This document shows, in pieces, positions 1 through 8,428 of a DNA stretch of 64,000 nt. The notes beneath the pieces were generated by a model that was not told the origin of the DNA, did no database searches, and worked only from the letters and a program-made list of their open reading frames with translations. Positions within the stretch are counted from its first letter, which is position 1, and every line of letters begins with the position of its first letter. The translations under genes and the position numbers were made by a program. Origin of the DNA: Streptomyces tardus (lineage in GTDB: Bacteria; Actinomycetota; Actinomycetes; Streptomycetales; Streptomycetaceae); the NCBI RefSeq assembly GCF_018101125.2, contig NZ_JAELVF020000002.1:6576-70575 (forward strand). The letters are read 5' to 3'.

Positions 1-1
1 G

Positions 2-601
2 CGGCGCTACCCGTTGACGCTGCTGTTCCTGGCGGCGTTCCTGCTGTACAACGACGGTATTCAGACGGTGATCACGCAGGCGTCGGTCTTCGGCTCGGAG
101 GAGCTGGGGATGGACCAGACGACGTTGATCGGCGCGATCCTGCTGGTGCAGGTGCTGGCGGTGGCGGGGGCGCTGCTGCTCGGGCGGCTGGCGGAGGTCT
201 TCGGTGCGAAGCGCACGATTCTCGGTTCGCTGGTGGCGTGGACGGTGACGGTGGGTGCGGGGTATTTCCTGCCGTCCGGGGAGCCGTTGTGGTTCTTCGC
301 GCTGGCGGCGGCGATCGGCATGGTGCTGGGAGGCAGTCAGGCGTTGTCGCGTTCGTTGTTCGCGCAGCTGGTGCCGGCGGGCAAGGAGGCGGAGTACTTC
401 GCGCTGTACGAGGTCAGTGATCGGGGTACGAGCTGGTTGGGTCCGCTGCTGTTCGGTGTGGTGTACCAGTTGACCGGTAGCTACCGGGACGCGATCATCT
501 CGCTGATCGTCTTTTTTGTGCTGGGTTTTGTCCTGCTGCTCAAGGTGCCGGTCGGCCGGGCGATGCGAGCGGTGGGCAACACTCCTCCGGCCCGGATTTA
601 G
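2..601 (+). CDS. MFS transporter, UMF1/Atg22-like, 3' part only
   Basis: The gene is cut by the left edge; about 199 C-terminal residues remain. The fragment has about six hydrophobic helices, and the segment LYNDGIQTVI followed by LGRLAEVFGAKR is typical of the UMF1/Atg22-like branch of the major facilitator superfamily, whose members export amino acids or are uncharacterised in bacteria. The frame is open from the first base, so the true start lies upstream. The C-terminus is short and basic. The 250 bases after its stop belong to the rbpA promoter region. The family call is good; the substrate is unknown. Confidence 0.75.
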   Translation, partial: RRYPLTLLFLAAFLLYNDGIQTVITQASVFGSEELGMDQTTLIGAILLVQVLAVAGALLLGRLAEVFGAKRTILGSLVAWTVTVGAGYFLPSGEPLWFFALAAAIGMVLGGSQALSRSLFAQLVPAGKEAEYFALYEVSDRGTSWLGPLLFGVVYQLTGSYRDAIISLIVFFVLGFVLLLKVPVGRAMRAVGNTPPARI

Positions 602-766
602 GCGTGGGCCGCCGGGGGCGGTAGTGTACGCCTCTGGTCCGTCGGCTGGGCCCGTTACTGCAGCGCTCTCTTCAGCAACTCAGGGCGACATATCTTCATT
701 GATGTGACGAAACGGGCGTCGACGGGTACAGGTATGGCGGCACGACGGGCGACGTTTCTCCCGAAC

Positions 767-794
767 GGGAATCATCACCGCCGATCGGACGTTG
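767..794 (+). promoter_or_regulatory. sigma-R-type promoter of rbpA
   Basis: GGGAAT at 767-772 and GTTG at 791-794 are separated by 18 bases, which fits the known Streptomyces SigR consensus GGAAT-N18-GTT. The expected start point is near 800, about 55 bases before the rbpA ATG. In S. coelicolor rbpA is known to be under SigR (disulfide-stress) control, so this site is expected from family knowledge and is visible here. Confidence 0.8.
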
Positions 795-854
795 ACCGGA
801 TGACGACGACAGCGACATCTGTCCTGTGGGCGACAAGCCCGGGAGGCACTATTC

Positions 855-1229
855 ATGAGTGAGCGAGCTCTGCGCGGCACGCGACTCGTGGTGACCAGCT
901 ACGAGACGGACCGCGGTATCGATCTGGCCCCACGCCAGGCGGTGGAGTACGCATGCGAGAACGGCCATCGCTTCGAGATGCCGTTCTCCGTCGAGGCCGA
1001 AATCCCGGCCGAGTGGGAGTGCAAGGTATGCGGCATCCAGGCCCTGCTGGTGGACGGCGAGGGCCCTGAGGAGAAGAAGACCAAGCCGGCGCGTACGCAC
1101 TGGGACATGCTCATGGAGCGGCGTACGCGTGAGGAGTTGGAGGAGGTGCTGGCCGAGAGGCTGGCAGTGCTCCGCTCCGGCGCGATGAACATCGCGGTGC
1201 ATCCGCGCGACAGCCGCAAGAGCGCCTAG
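855..1229 (+). CDS. rbpA: RNA polymerase-binding protein RbpA
   Basis: This 124-residue protein matches RbpA along its length. RbpA binds the RNA polymerase holoenzyme through the principal sigma factor, stabilises open complexes and affects rifampicin tolerance. Visible features are the N-terminal arm with RGTRLVV, a central zinc-binding fold (cysteines in YACENGH and ECKVCG), and the C-terminal sigma-interacting helix with HWDMLMERR and ELEEVLAERL. GGGAGG lies 9 bases before the ATG, and a SigR-type promoter is at 767-794. The last codon interlocks with the stop of the convergent fxsA (shared CTAG). Identity is very secure. Confidence 0.97.
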   Translation: MSERALRGTRLVVTSYETDRGIDLAPRQAVEYACENGHRFEMPFSVEAEIPAEWECKVCGIQALLVDGEGPEEKKTKPARTHWDMLMERRTREELEEVLAERLAVLRSGAMNIAVHPRDSRKSA

Positions 1230-1948
1230 GTCCATGAGGCCGCAGGCCTGTTGAGGTGTGAGGCAGTCAGCCCGCCGACCCGGTGAGATCCGGGTCGGCG
1301 GGCTGAGGGGCGGGTCGGGCCCTGGCCGGTGGCTCCGTCGCCGTCCTCGGGCTTGCCCCCCGGCTCGTCCTCGCGGATCACCTCGCCGGTTACGACCTTG
1401 CCGTCCGGGCGGTGGATGCGCACCTGTTCCTGGGCGCTGCGTGCCTGCTGGACGGCGTCCGCCAGTCCGCCGCCGGCGAAGCTGCGGCCCGCTGCTCGCC
1501 GGATGAGCGCGGCGGTCGGCGGGAAGATGCACAGCAGGCCCAGGACGTCCGAGGCAAGACCGGGGAGCATCAGCAGCAGGCCGCCGAGCATGGCGAGGCC
1601 GTTGCCGCCGCCCTTTCGGCGGTTCTCGCTGTCGGGCGCGGCGCCGGTGGAGCCCGGCTGCAGCGTCTCGGCGAGGTTGTGCCAGGCCCTGCGTCCGGCT
1701 CGTTTGATCACCACCGCGCCCAGGACGAACCCGGCGGCCAGTACCAGCACGACACCGAACAGGCCGATGGGGCCCGCGAGTTGTATCAGCAGCCAGACCT
1801 CGAGCACCGCCCAGGCGGCCACCAGCAGTGGCAGGAACCGGCGGACTCCCCGAGGGCGGGGGGTGGCGCCGGAGGCTCCCCGGGGTGCCCGGGGAGTGTC
1901 GGACTGCTCACGCGGTCTCTCGTACGGAGTGGGATCGCCTGTCGTCAT
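1226..1948 (-). CDS. fxsA: FxsA family membrane protein
   Basis: This 240-residue protein carries the FxsA (phage T7 exclusion suppressor) fold. A basic N-terminal segment is followed by three or four hydrophobic helices (LLVAAWAVLEVWLLIQLAG, VVLVLAAGFVLGA, GLLLMLPGLASDVLGLLCIFP). The motif LMLPGLASD-G is the family signature. The C-terminal 80 residues are hydrophilic, ending in a tail encoded across the hairpin at 1268-1305. The ATG at 1948 lies 4 bases from the stop of ppm1, so fxsA is probably the last gene of the lnt-ppm1-fxsA group. Its molecular role in actinomycetes is unknown. Confidence 0.85.
   Translation of the reverse strand: MTTGDPTPYERPREQSDTPRAPRGASGATPRPRGVRRFLPLLVAAWAVLEVWLLIQLAGPIGLFGVVLVLAAGFVLGAVVIKRAGRRAWHNLAETLQPGSTGAAPDSENRRKGGGNGLAMLGGLLLMLPGLASDVLGLLCIFPPTAALIRRAAGRSFAGGGLADAVQQARSAQEQVRIHRPDGKVVTGEVIREDEPGGKPEDGDGATGQGPTRPSARRPGSHRVGGLTASHLNRPAASWT
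1268..1305. terminator. Bidirectional hairpin terminator rbpA/fxsA
   Basis: A perfect 16-base inverted repeat (1268-1283 with 1290-1305) surrounds a 6-base loop. It lies 39 bases past the rbpA stop. On the other strand it sits inside the last 27 or so codons of the fxsA frame, so it would be translated as part of the FxsA tail before ending the fxsA transcript. Confidence 0.75.
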
Positions 1949-1951
1949 GGG

Positions 1952-2719
1952 TCAATTGTGCCTGCGTCCGAGCAGTCGGTTGACTCGGGAGGTCACGCCC
2001 CAGGCCGGAACCCGCCACAGCGCCTCGAAGACGATGTCCTTGCTCATCTTGCTGTCGCCGCGTTCGCGTTCGACGAAGGTGATGGGCACCTCCACGACCT
2101 GGAAGCCCTGGCGCACCGCACGGTGGGCGAGGTCGACCTGGAAGCAGTAGCCCTGGGAGGCGACCTCGGCCAGGTCCAGGGCCTCCAGGGTGTGGGTGCG
2201 AAAGGCGCGGTAGCCGCCGGTGACGTCACGGACGGAGACGCCGAGGAAGGCGCGGCAGTAGGCGCTGCCGCCGCGGGAGAGGAACTCGCGGGACTTCGGC
2301 CAGTTCACCACGCGTCCTCCGGGCACCCAGCGGGAGCCGAGCACGAGGTCGGCGTTGCCGAGCGCGGTGAGCAGACGGGGCAGTTCCTCCGGCTGGTGCG
2401 AGCCGTCGGCGTCCATCTCGACCAGCACGTCGTAACCGTTGTCCTTGCCCCAGGCGAAACCGGCGAGGTACGCGGCGCCCAGGCCCTCCTTGCCCTTGCG
2501 GTGCAGCACGTGGACCCGGTCGTCGGCGGCGGCCAGCTCGTCGGCGAGCTTGCCGGTGCCGTCGGGGCTGTTGTCGTCGGCGACCAGGATGTGCGCTTCG
2601 GGCACGGCTTTGCGCACTCGTCGCACGATGGGTTCGACGTTGTCGGCCTCGTTGTAGGTCGGGATGATCACGAGGACCTTGCCGATCGGCCCCTGCGGCC
2701 TGGCTCCGGCGTTCGTCAC
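1952..2719 (-). CDS. ppm1: Polyprenol monophosphomannose synthase
   Basis: A GT2-family glycosyltransferase of about 255 residues that transfers mannose from GDP-mannose to polyprenyl phosphate. The product feeds protein O-mannosylation and, in Streptomyces, phage receptor formation. Seen: VLVIIPTYNEADNV at the N-terminus, the DDNSPDGT and EMDADGSHQPE metal/donor motifs, GSRWVPGG, and SRGGSAYCRAFLG of the DPM1 family. The chosen start is GTG at 2719, because it overlaps the lnt stop as GTGA, a sign of translational coupling. In mycobacteria Lnt and Ppm1 are fused; here they are separate but coupled. Confidence 0.93.
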   Translation of the reverse strand: MTNAGARPQGPIGKVLVIIPTYNEADNVEPIVRRVRKAVPEAHILVADDNSPDGTGKLADELAAADDRVHVLHRKGKEGLGAAYLAGFAWGKDNGYDVLVEMDADGSHQPEELPRLLTALGNADLVLGSRWVPGGRVVNWPKSREFLSRGGSAYCRAFLGVSVRDVTGGYRAFRTHTLEALDLAEVASQGYCFQVDLAHRAVRQGFQVVEVPITFVERERGDSKMSKDIVFEALWRVPAWGVTSRVNRLLGRRHN

Positions 2720-4413
2720 TGCTGCTGCCCCTTCTCTTGCGTACGTCCGCGTCGACCTGCTGCCACGGCGGCGGCGCAGGAGAGGAGGCCGATGAAGGCC
2801 ACGATCCACTCCGGTGCCGGGCCCACGCGGTCGGCGACGGTGATGTCGTCGCGCAGCGGAAGGCTTCCGGTCAGAACGTCCTGGGTGAACTCTTCGGTGC
2901 GCTGCTCGATTGTGCCGTCGGGTGCGACGATCGCGCTGATGCCGCTGGGCGCGGCGGTGACGATGGCCCGTCCGTGCTCCATGGCACGCAGACGGGACAT
3001 GGCCAGCTGCTGCTCGGGCTGGCCGGTGTTGCCGTAGGTGGCGTTGTTGGTCTGGATGACCAGCGCCCGCGCTCCGGAGGTGACGGTGTCTCGGACGATC
3101 TCGTCGTAGGCCACCTCGAAGCAGATGACGTCGCCGAGCCGGGCGGGGCCGACCTGCAGCACGCCGCTGCCCTCCCCGGGCCAGAAGTCCCGGGGCACCC
3201 GGTCGAGCCGGGTGATGATCTTGCTGAGCTGCTCGCGGTAGGGGACGTACTCGCCGAACGGCACGGGATGCTGCTTGGTGTACGAGGCGCCGGGTCCGGT
3301 CGCAGGGTCCCAGACGATGCCCTGGTTCTCGACGTACCCCTCCTTGGTGGGGTGGTCGACCAGCGCACCGACGAGTATCGGTACGCCGACGGCTTTGGCG
3401 GCTCGGTCGATCGCCTCGCGTGCCTCGCTGAAGCGGTGCGGGTCGAGGTCGGAGGCGTTCTCCGGCCAGATGACCAGGTCGGGTTGTTCCGCCCGGCCGG
3501 CCTCGATGTCCTTCGCCAGTTGGACGGTGGGTTCGACGTGGTTGTTGAGGATCATCATGGGGCGGCCGAGGAAGTCCATGCCGGGCTGTTGGACGTTGCC
3601 CTGGACGACGGCGATCTCGACGGTGTCGTCCGCGTCGGTGGGGATCGGCACCAGGAAGCCGCATGCGCTCACGACGAGTGCGGCTGCGGCGGGCGGTGCG
3701 GCGGTGCGCAGCGTCTTCCGGCCGGGCCGGCGGGCGGCGCCCTCGCGTCCGCGCCACAGGGCGAGGCCCGCGGCGGCGAGCAGAGCGCCGCACAGCGCGA
3801 CGGCGAAGGTGACCAGCGGGGCGCCGCCGAGTGCGGCGAGCGGGGTGAACGGCGAGCCGGTGTTGGCGAACGCCAGTCGGCCCCAGGGGAACCCGCCGAG
3901 CGGTATCCGGTCTCTGGCCCACTCCTCGGCGACCCAGAGACAGGCGGTCCACAGCGGCCAGGCGGGCAGCCGGGAGACGAGGGCGAGGCCGGTGGCCAGG
4001 GCGGTCAGGAAGAGCGCCTGGAGCAGGGAGAGGCCGATGACGGCGTCCCAGCCGATGACGTGCAGCCACTTCAGCAGGCCGAGGAAGAAGGCGAGGCCGA
4101 ACACCAGGCCGGTCCAGGCCGCCTGGCGCAGTCCGCGGCCGTGGGTGAGGAGGCTGAGGGCCGCGACGGCGAGCAGCGAGAGCGGCCACACGTCGTAGGG
4201 CGGGAACGCCGCGGCCAGGGCGAGACCGGCCAGGGCGGCGGCCAGGGTGCGGGGTGCGCCGGTGCGGCAGCGCCTGGCGAAGCGCGCGCCGCGGCTCTCG
4301 CTCCGGGCGCGCGGGGGCCCGCCGGCGGAGGGTGTGTCCTCGCCGGACGCGTCGGCGACGGCCGGCGGGTGGCGGTGGCCGTTGTCGGCGGTGGTGTCGG
4401 GGCCCGGTGGCAC
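2716..4413 (-). CDS. lnt: Apolipoprotein N-acyltransferase
   Basis: An integral membrane enzyme of about 565 residues that N-acylates the terminal cysteine of lipoproteins. About six N-terminal helices are followed by a carbon-nitrogen hydrolase (nitrilase) domain with the catalytic triad: Glu in VIWPENASD, Lys in YTKQHPVPFGE and Cys in DVICFEVAYD. A final helix (WIVAFIGLLSCAAAVAAG) precedes a short basic tail. The GTG at 4413 was chosen because AAGGAAG lies just upstream; an in-frame start at 4458 would add 15 residues without a clear ribosome site. It is coupled to ppm1 by a GTGA overlap. Confidence 0.93.
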   Translation of the reverse strand: MPPGPDTTADNGHRHPPAVADASGEDTPSAGGPPRARSESRGARFARRCRTGAPRTLAAALAGLALAAAFPPYDVWPLSLLAVAALSLLTHGRGLRQAAWTGLVFGLAFFLGLLKWLHVIGWDAVIGLSLLQALFLTALATGLALVSRLPAWPLWTACLWVAEEWARDRIPLGGFPWGRLAFANTGSPFTPLAALGGAPLVTFAVALCGALLAAAGLALWRGREGAARRPGRKTLRTAAPPAAAALVVSACGFLVPIPTDADDTVEIAVVQGNVQQPGMDFLGRPMMILNNHVEPTVQLAKDIEAGRAEQPDLVIWPENASDLDPHRFSEAREAIDRAAKAVGVPILVGALVDHPTKEGYVENQGIVWDPATGPGASYTKQHPVPFGEYVPYREQLSKIITRLDRVPRDFWPGEGSGVLQVGPARLGDVICFEVAYDEIVRDTVTSGARALVIQTNNATYGNTGQPEQQLAMSRLRAMEHGRAIVTAAPSGISAIVAPDGTIEQRTEEFTQDVLTGSLPLRDDITVADRVGPAPEWIVAFIGLLSCAAAVAAGRRGRTQEKGQQQ

Positions 4414-4932
4414 GGTCTTCCTTGCAGGTCGGTGAGCTGGTGAATAGCGACCGTACAACGAGGCGGGCCGTGCTGGGATCCGGGTGCCGTAACGACTGGG
4501 TGGAGGGTGGCGCGCGAAGGGCGCGGAATGGACTGCGGATCGGGGCCCGGTGCCCTTCGGGCCGACCTGGGACCCGCTGGCTGCGGGTCGACCGAGAGCC
4601 GTTGTCTACTGAGCGTCCGGGCCCCACCCGGGTCGCACCTGCCGACCGCTCGAAACGCTCCGCCCCCGGCCGTGGGCGCTGGACCTGGCTTTCTGTGGCG
4701 GTGTGCTGGTACCTCGCACCCCACGTTGGCCCAGCGGCATGCGACGACTGCGCGGAAGTTTCGCGGTCGGACGTCCTGTGGTGGACTCGCCGAACCTATC
4801 GGGCTTCGACTGGCGTCTGTCAACACCCGTGTGAGCTGCGGCGTTTCGGCGAATCAGCAGGTCAGTGCCGAGCGGTTGGGGCGGACGGGGTCGGCGTGGC
4901 GGGCATCGTTCGGCGTATCCGCCGGGCTGCGA
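4414..4932. other. Gene-free stretch upstream of lnt
   Basis: These 519 bases separate the lnt start from the 3' end of the amidohydrolase gene. The open frames crossing them are arginine- and proline-rich and lack ribosome sites, so I see no gene. It probably contains the promoter of lnt-ppm1-fxsA and the terminator of the amidohydrolase, but I cannot point to convincing elements. Confidence 0.5.
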
Positions 4933-6567
4933 TCACTCGTTCGGCCGCCGGTGGACGGTTCTGCCGGCGACGACGGTGCGCAGGCAGACGGGCAGTTCGC
5001 GGCCGGGCGTGAGGTCGGGCAGGCCGGGGGTGCCGGACCTGGGGTCGGTGGACCAGTTGGCGACGCGGGTGTCGGGGGTCTGGACGATCAGTTCGCCGAC
5101 CCTCCACAGGGCGTAGTCGGCGGGTGCTCCGGGGACGAGCGCCCCGGCGTCGTCCCGCCCCGCGGCCCGCCAGCCGCCCCGAGTGTGGGCGGTGAAGGCT
5201 CCGCGCACGGAGATCCGGTGCTCGGGTGTGCGGTGGAACGCGGCGGCGCGGATGGTGCCCCAGGGGTCGAGCGGGGTGACGGGGCTGTCGGAGCCGAAGG
5301 CGAGCGGGACGCCGGCGCGCTGCATGGCGGCGTAGGGGTTGAGGCCGCGGGCGCGGGCGCCGAGACGGGTGGTGTACATGCCGTCATCGCCGCCCCAGTG
5401 GGCGTCGAAGGCGGGCTGCACGGAGGCGGTGAGGGCGAGTTCGGCGAAGGCGGCGATGGCGGTGCCGTCGAGCATCTCGGCGTGTTCCACTCGGTGGCGC
5501 AGGGCGCGTACACGCGGGAGGCCGGTTCGCCGCGCGGCTTCCCGTACGCCGTGCACGACGGCGTCCAGGGCGGCGTCGCCGATGGCGTGGAAGCCGGCTT
5601 GGACGCCTGCCTCGGTGCACAGGGCGACGTGGGTGGCGATGTCGTCCGCGGTGAGGTGGGCGGTGCCGGTGTGGTCGTGGTCGGTGTAGGGGGCGCGCAG
5701 GTGGGCGGTGTGCGAACCGAGTGAGCCGTCGGCGAAGAGGTCGCCACCGGCGCCGTGCGCACCGAGGTCGGCGAGGCGGTCCAACTGGTCGGCGTGGGTG
5801 AGGAGTTCGCCCCAGTAGCCGACGACGCGGGGGGTGGATTCCTGTGCGGCGAGGGCGAGGAGCGCGGTGAGGTCGTCCTCGCCGGAGATCTGCGGCCCTG
5901 CGCATTCGTGAAGGGTTCCGATGCCGAGCTCGGCGGCGCGGCGCAGTGCGGCGCGCTGGGCGTCGGCGCGTTGGGCGGGGCTGACGGAGTCCAGGGCGAG
6001 GGCTCGTACGCGGTGGTGCGCGTCGGCGGTCAGCGGGCCTTCGGGGTGGTGTCCGCTCTCCTCGGGGAGCCGGGCGGCCATGGCGCGCAGTGCGGTGGTG
6101 GCGAGGGCGGAGTGGACGTCGACACGGCTGAGGTAGAGCGGTCGTCCGCCGGTGGCGCGGTCGAGTTCCGCCCGGGAGGGGGGCCGCTGCTCGGGCCAGG
6201 CGGTGGCGTCCCAGCCGTGGCCGAGGAGGATGCGGTGGTCGGGATGGGCGTCGGCGTACTGCCGTACGCGGGTGAGGGCGGCGTCCAGGGTGGGGGCGTC
6301 GCCGAGGTCGAGACCGGTGAGGGCGAGGCCGGTGGCGGTGGTGTGCACGTGTGCGTCCGTGAACGCGGGAGTGACCAGCGCCCCGTCGAGGTGCTGGACC
6401 TCGTCGACGCCGTCGGCGAAGGAGTCCGCAGCGCCCTCGGAGCCGACCCAGGCGATGCGGTCGCCGCGTACCACCATGGCGGTGGCGAACGGGTCGGCGG
6501 GGCTGTGCACCTCGCCGCCGCGCAGCAGGAGGGTACGGGTGTCGCTGACGGGGGTGGTGTCGCTCAT
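4933..6567 (-). CDS. Amidohydrolase, YtcJ-like
   Basis: A 544-residue metal-dependent hydrolase of the amidohydrolase-3/YtcJ group. Seen: the N-terminal composite beta domain (LLLRGGEVHSP, VVRGDRIAWVG), the HxH metal motif in FTDAHVHTTATG, the carboxy half with HRVEHAEML, and FGSDSPVTPLDPWGTIRAA holding the conserved Asp. The substrate is not predictable. The ATG at 6567 has GGGAGA upstream; a longer in-frame reading to 7023 is an accident of the inverted duplication described separately. The 5' part of this gene (6326-6524) is repeated exactly, in reverse, at 6602-6800. Confidence 0.85.
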   Translation of the reverse strand: MSDTTPVSDTRTLLLRGGEVHSPADPFATAMVVRGDRIAWVGSEGAADSFADGVDEVQHLDGALVTPAFTDAHVHTTATGLALTGLDLGDAPTLDAALTRVRQYADAHPDHRILLGHGWDATAWPEQRPPSRAELDRATGGRPLYLSRVDVHSALATTALRAMAARLPEESGHHPEGPLTADAHHRVRALALDSVSPAQRADAQRAALRRAAELGIGTLHECAGPQISGEDDLTALLALAAQESTPRVVGYWGELLTHADQLDRLADLGAHGAGGDLFADGSLGSHTAHLRAPYTDHDHTGTAHLTADDIATHVALCTEAGVQAGFHAIGDAALDAVVHGVREAARRTGLPRVRALRHRVEHAEMLDGTAIAAFAELALTASVQPAFDAHWGGDDGMYTTRLGARARGLNPYAAMQRAGVPLAFGSDSPVTPLDPWGTIRAAAFHRTPEHRISVRGAFTAHTRGGWRAAGRDDAGALVPGAPADYALWRVGELIVQTPDTRVANWSTDPRSGTPGLPDLTPGRELPVCLRTVVAGRTVHRRPNE

Positions 6568-6800
6568 GGGGACAGTCTCCCGCCTGCGGCGCGCGCTCCG
6601 TTGCGCGGCGGCGAGGTGCACAGCCCCGCCGACCCGTTCGCCACCGCCATGGTGGTACGCGGCGACCGCATCGCCTGGGTCGGCTCCGAGGGCGCTGCGG
6701 ACTCCTTCGCCGACGGCGTCGACGAGGTCCAGCACCTCGACGGGGCGCTGGTCACTCCCGCGTTCACGGACGCACACGTGCACACCACCGCCACCGGCCT
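6326..6800. repeat. Perfect inverted repeat A (amidohydrolase 5' segment)
   Basis: Bases 6326-6524, inside the amidohydrolase gene, and 6602-6800 are exact reverse complements over 199 bases, separated by 77 bases that contain the gene's start and ribosome site. The second arm reads, on the plus strand, as codons from about residue 15 to 81 of the amidohydrolase without a start. It then runs straight into an inverted Lrp fragment through GCCACCGGCCT (6790-6800), which is present in both parent genes. Confidence 0.95.
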
Positions 6801-7396
6801 GTCCACCTCGGCGGTTCATCAACGCGTACGGCGACTGGAGCAGCGCGGCGTCATCAAGGGCTACACCGCCCTGATCGACGCCGAGTCCGTCGGGCTGGCC
6901 ATGACCGCGTTCATCTCGGTCAAGCCCTTCGACCCCAGCGCTCCCGACGACATCGCCGAACGGCTCGCCGGCATCGAGGAGATCGAGGCCTGCCACAGCG
7001 TCGCCGGCCGTGGTCAGCGGCACGGCAGGGTCACAGGCGCGGCGGGCGGGCCTCGTAGGGGGTGGAGAGGACGACGGTGGTGCGGGTGGAGACGCCCGCC
7101 ACCGAACGCACCCTGGCGAGGAGCAGTTCGAGCTCGGTGGGGGTGGCGACGCGCACCTTGAGGATGTAGTTCTCGTCGCCGGCGACGCTGTGGCAGGCCT
7201 CGATCTCCTCGATGCCGGCGAGCCGTTCGGCGATGTCGTCGGGAGCGCTGGGGTCGAAGGGCTTGACCGAGATGAACGCGGTCATGGCCAGCCCGACGGA
7301 CTCGGCGTCGATCAGGGCGGTGTAGCCCTTGATGACGCCGCGCTGCTCCAGTCGCCGTACGCGTTGATGAACCGCCGAGGTGGACAGGCCGGTGGC
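6790..7396. repeat. Perfect inverted repeat B (Lrp gene segment)
   Basis: Bases 6790-7008 and 7178-7396 are exact reverse complements over 219 bases, separated by 169 bases. The right arm is part of the intact Lrp-family gene; the left arm is an inverted copy joined in frame to the amidohydrolase fragment at 6602-6800. The fused insert 6602-7008 has neither start nor ribosome site, so it is a chimeric gene fragment and not a gene. Removing it would leave a normal gap of about 56 bases between the Lrp stop and the amidohydrolase start. Confidence 0.95.
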
Positions 7397-7471
7397 CTTG
7401 CCCAGGTCGGTGTAGCTCATCCGCCCGTCCTTGACGAGCAGTTCCACAATTTCTCGATCCAGCTGCTCCAC
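7031..7471 (-). CDS. Lrp/AsnC family regulator
   Basis: A feast/famine-type regulator of about 146 residues: an N-terminal helix-turn-helix (DREIVELLVKDGRMSYTDL, then GLSTSAVHQRVRRLE) and a C-terminal RAM ligand-binding domain (AFISVKPF, EACHSVAGDENYIL, STRTTVVLS). The GTG at 7471 (VEQLDREIV) fits the usual family start; an upstream GTG at 7510 would add 13 atypical residues. The gene is intact, but bases 7178-7396 are duplicated in reverse at 6790-7008. It is transcribed toward the amidohydrolase and may sit in one transcript with it. The ligand is unknown. Confidence 0.88.
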   Translation of the reverse strand: MEQLDREIVELLVKDGRMSYTDLGKATGLSTSAVHQRVRRLEQRGVIKGYTALIDAESVGLAMTAFISVKPFDPSAPDDIAERLAGIEEIEACHSVAGDENYILKVRVATPTELELLLARVRSVAGVSTRTTVVLSTPYEARPPRL

Positions 7472-7682
7472 AGCAGCAAAACCTACTGCGCCCGGGGCGG
7501 TCCGGCACACTCAGGGTGACGAGGGAACACACGCCAGCTGCGGCGCCGCTCATCTCGTGTGACGAAGGACACACGCAGGGTCCGGACAGTGGTCGCCCTG
7601 CGCGGTTACCGGGGTGGGGCGACGGGAAGTGCTTCGGTTGGCCGGGCCGGGTGCCCGGTTCGGGAACCCAGAGGGGGAACAG

Positions 7683-8054
7683 ATGCGTACGACGAAGTCG
7701 TCCCGGTCCGAAGTCACGGCAACCGCCGAGCTGGTCGCGGACGTCGAGGAGGCTCACGAACTCCTGGAGATCTACCGGGTGTTGTGCCCGGAGTGCGGTC
7801 AGCGGATAGGCCTGCTGGCGGACGAGGAGCAGCTGCCGGAGCACGCGATGCTGCCCACCGCCCACGAGCCGTTCGGGATGACGGTGTGCCGGGCCTCCGG
7901 TACGCCCTCGGCCCGGGCCGAGGCGACGGACGAGCGGGAGGTCGCCGAGCAGGACGCGGCGGTGCTGCTGACGCTGCCGGCCGGGCTCGACTGGCGCACC
8001 CAGCCGTTCTCGCACGCGGGGCCCGTGGTGCCCGCGCAGGCGCGGCGCGGCTGA
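7683..8054 (+). CDS. Conserved hypothetical protein with one CxxC
   Basis: A 123-residue protein of unknown function, with an acidic helical N-terminus (ELVADVEEAHELLEIYRV), one CPECG motif, and a C-terminal segment LTLPAGLDWRTQPFSH. A GAGGGGGA purine stretch precedes the ATG at 7683. The single CxxC with a later lone Cys does not make a full zinc ribbon. It diverges from the Lrp gene. No enzyme family is recognised. Confidence 0.65.
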   Translation: MRTTKSSRSEVTATAELVADVEEAHELLEIYRVLCPECGQRIGLLADEEQLPEHAMLPTAHEPFGMTVCRASGTPSARAEATDEREVAEQDAAVLLTLPAGLDWRTQPFSHAGPVVPAQARRG

Positions 8055-8428
8055 GCGGTTGGCCGGATTCCGCGCGGTCCCTCTGCGGGGCGCGGGTCGA
8101 CGGCGGGGCGCCGGCACGATGTCGGTGCCGGCGGTCGCGAGGGAACGGGTTCGCCGCACGCGGCTGTGCGGGTGCGGCGGGGCCGGGCCGATACGGGGTG
8201 TGCTGCCGGTGTGAGCACGGAGCGGTGGCGCGCCCGGCTGTGGTCGCCGTGGGCGGTTCGGTGTCCGGACCGCAAGCTCTCGGAGCACGGTGACGCGCCC
8301 GAGGCGGCTGAGGTGCGAGAGCAGGCGGGACGCGAGAGCGGGCTGGGACGCGAGCGGCTGACGGGCCGTCGGACGCATGAACGGGGCGGCGGGCACCCGG
8401 GAGTGCCGCACCGCCCCAGTCGCGACTC
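8055..8428. other. Gene-free stretch
   Basis: These 374 bases lie between convergent genes (the hypothetical protein and an acyl-CoA dehydrogenase). No open frame with plausible codon use or a ribosome site was found, and no strong perfect hairpin was spotted. Confidence 0.45.

Noticed and set aside
2737..4443. 568-codon plus-strand frame opposite lnt
   Set aside because: Antisense to a clear membrane enzyme with all catalytic residues; the composition (Gly/Asp/Arg-rich) has no protein-like pattern.
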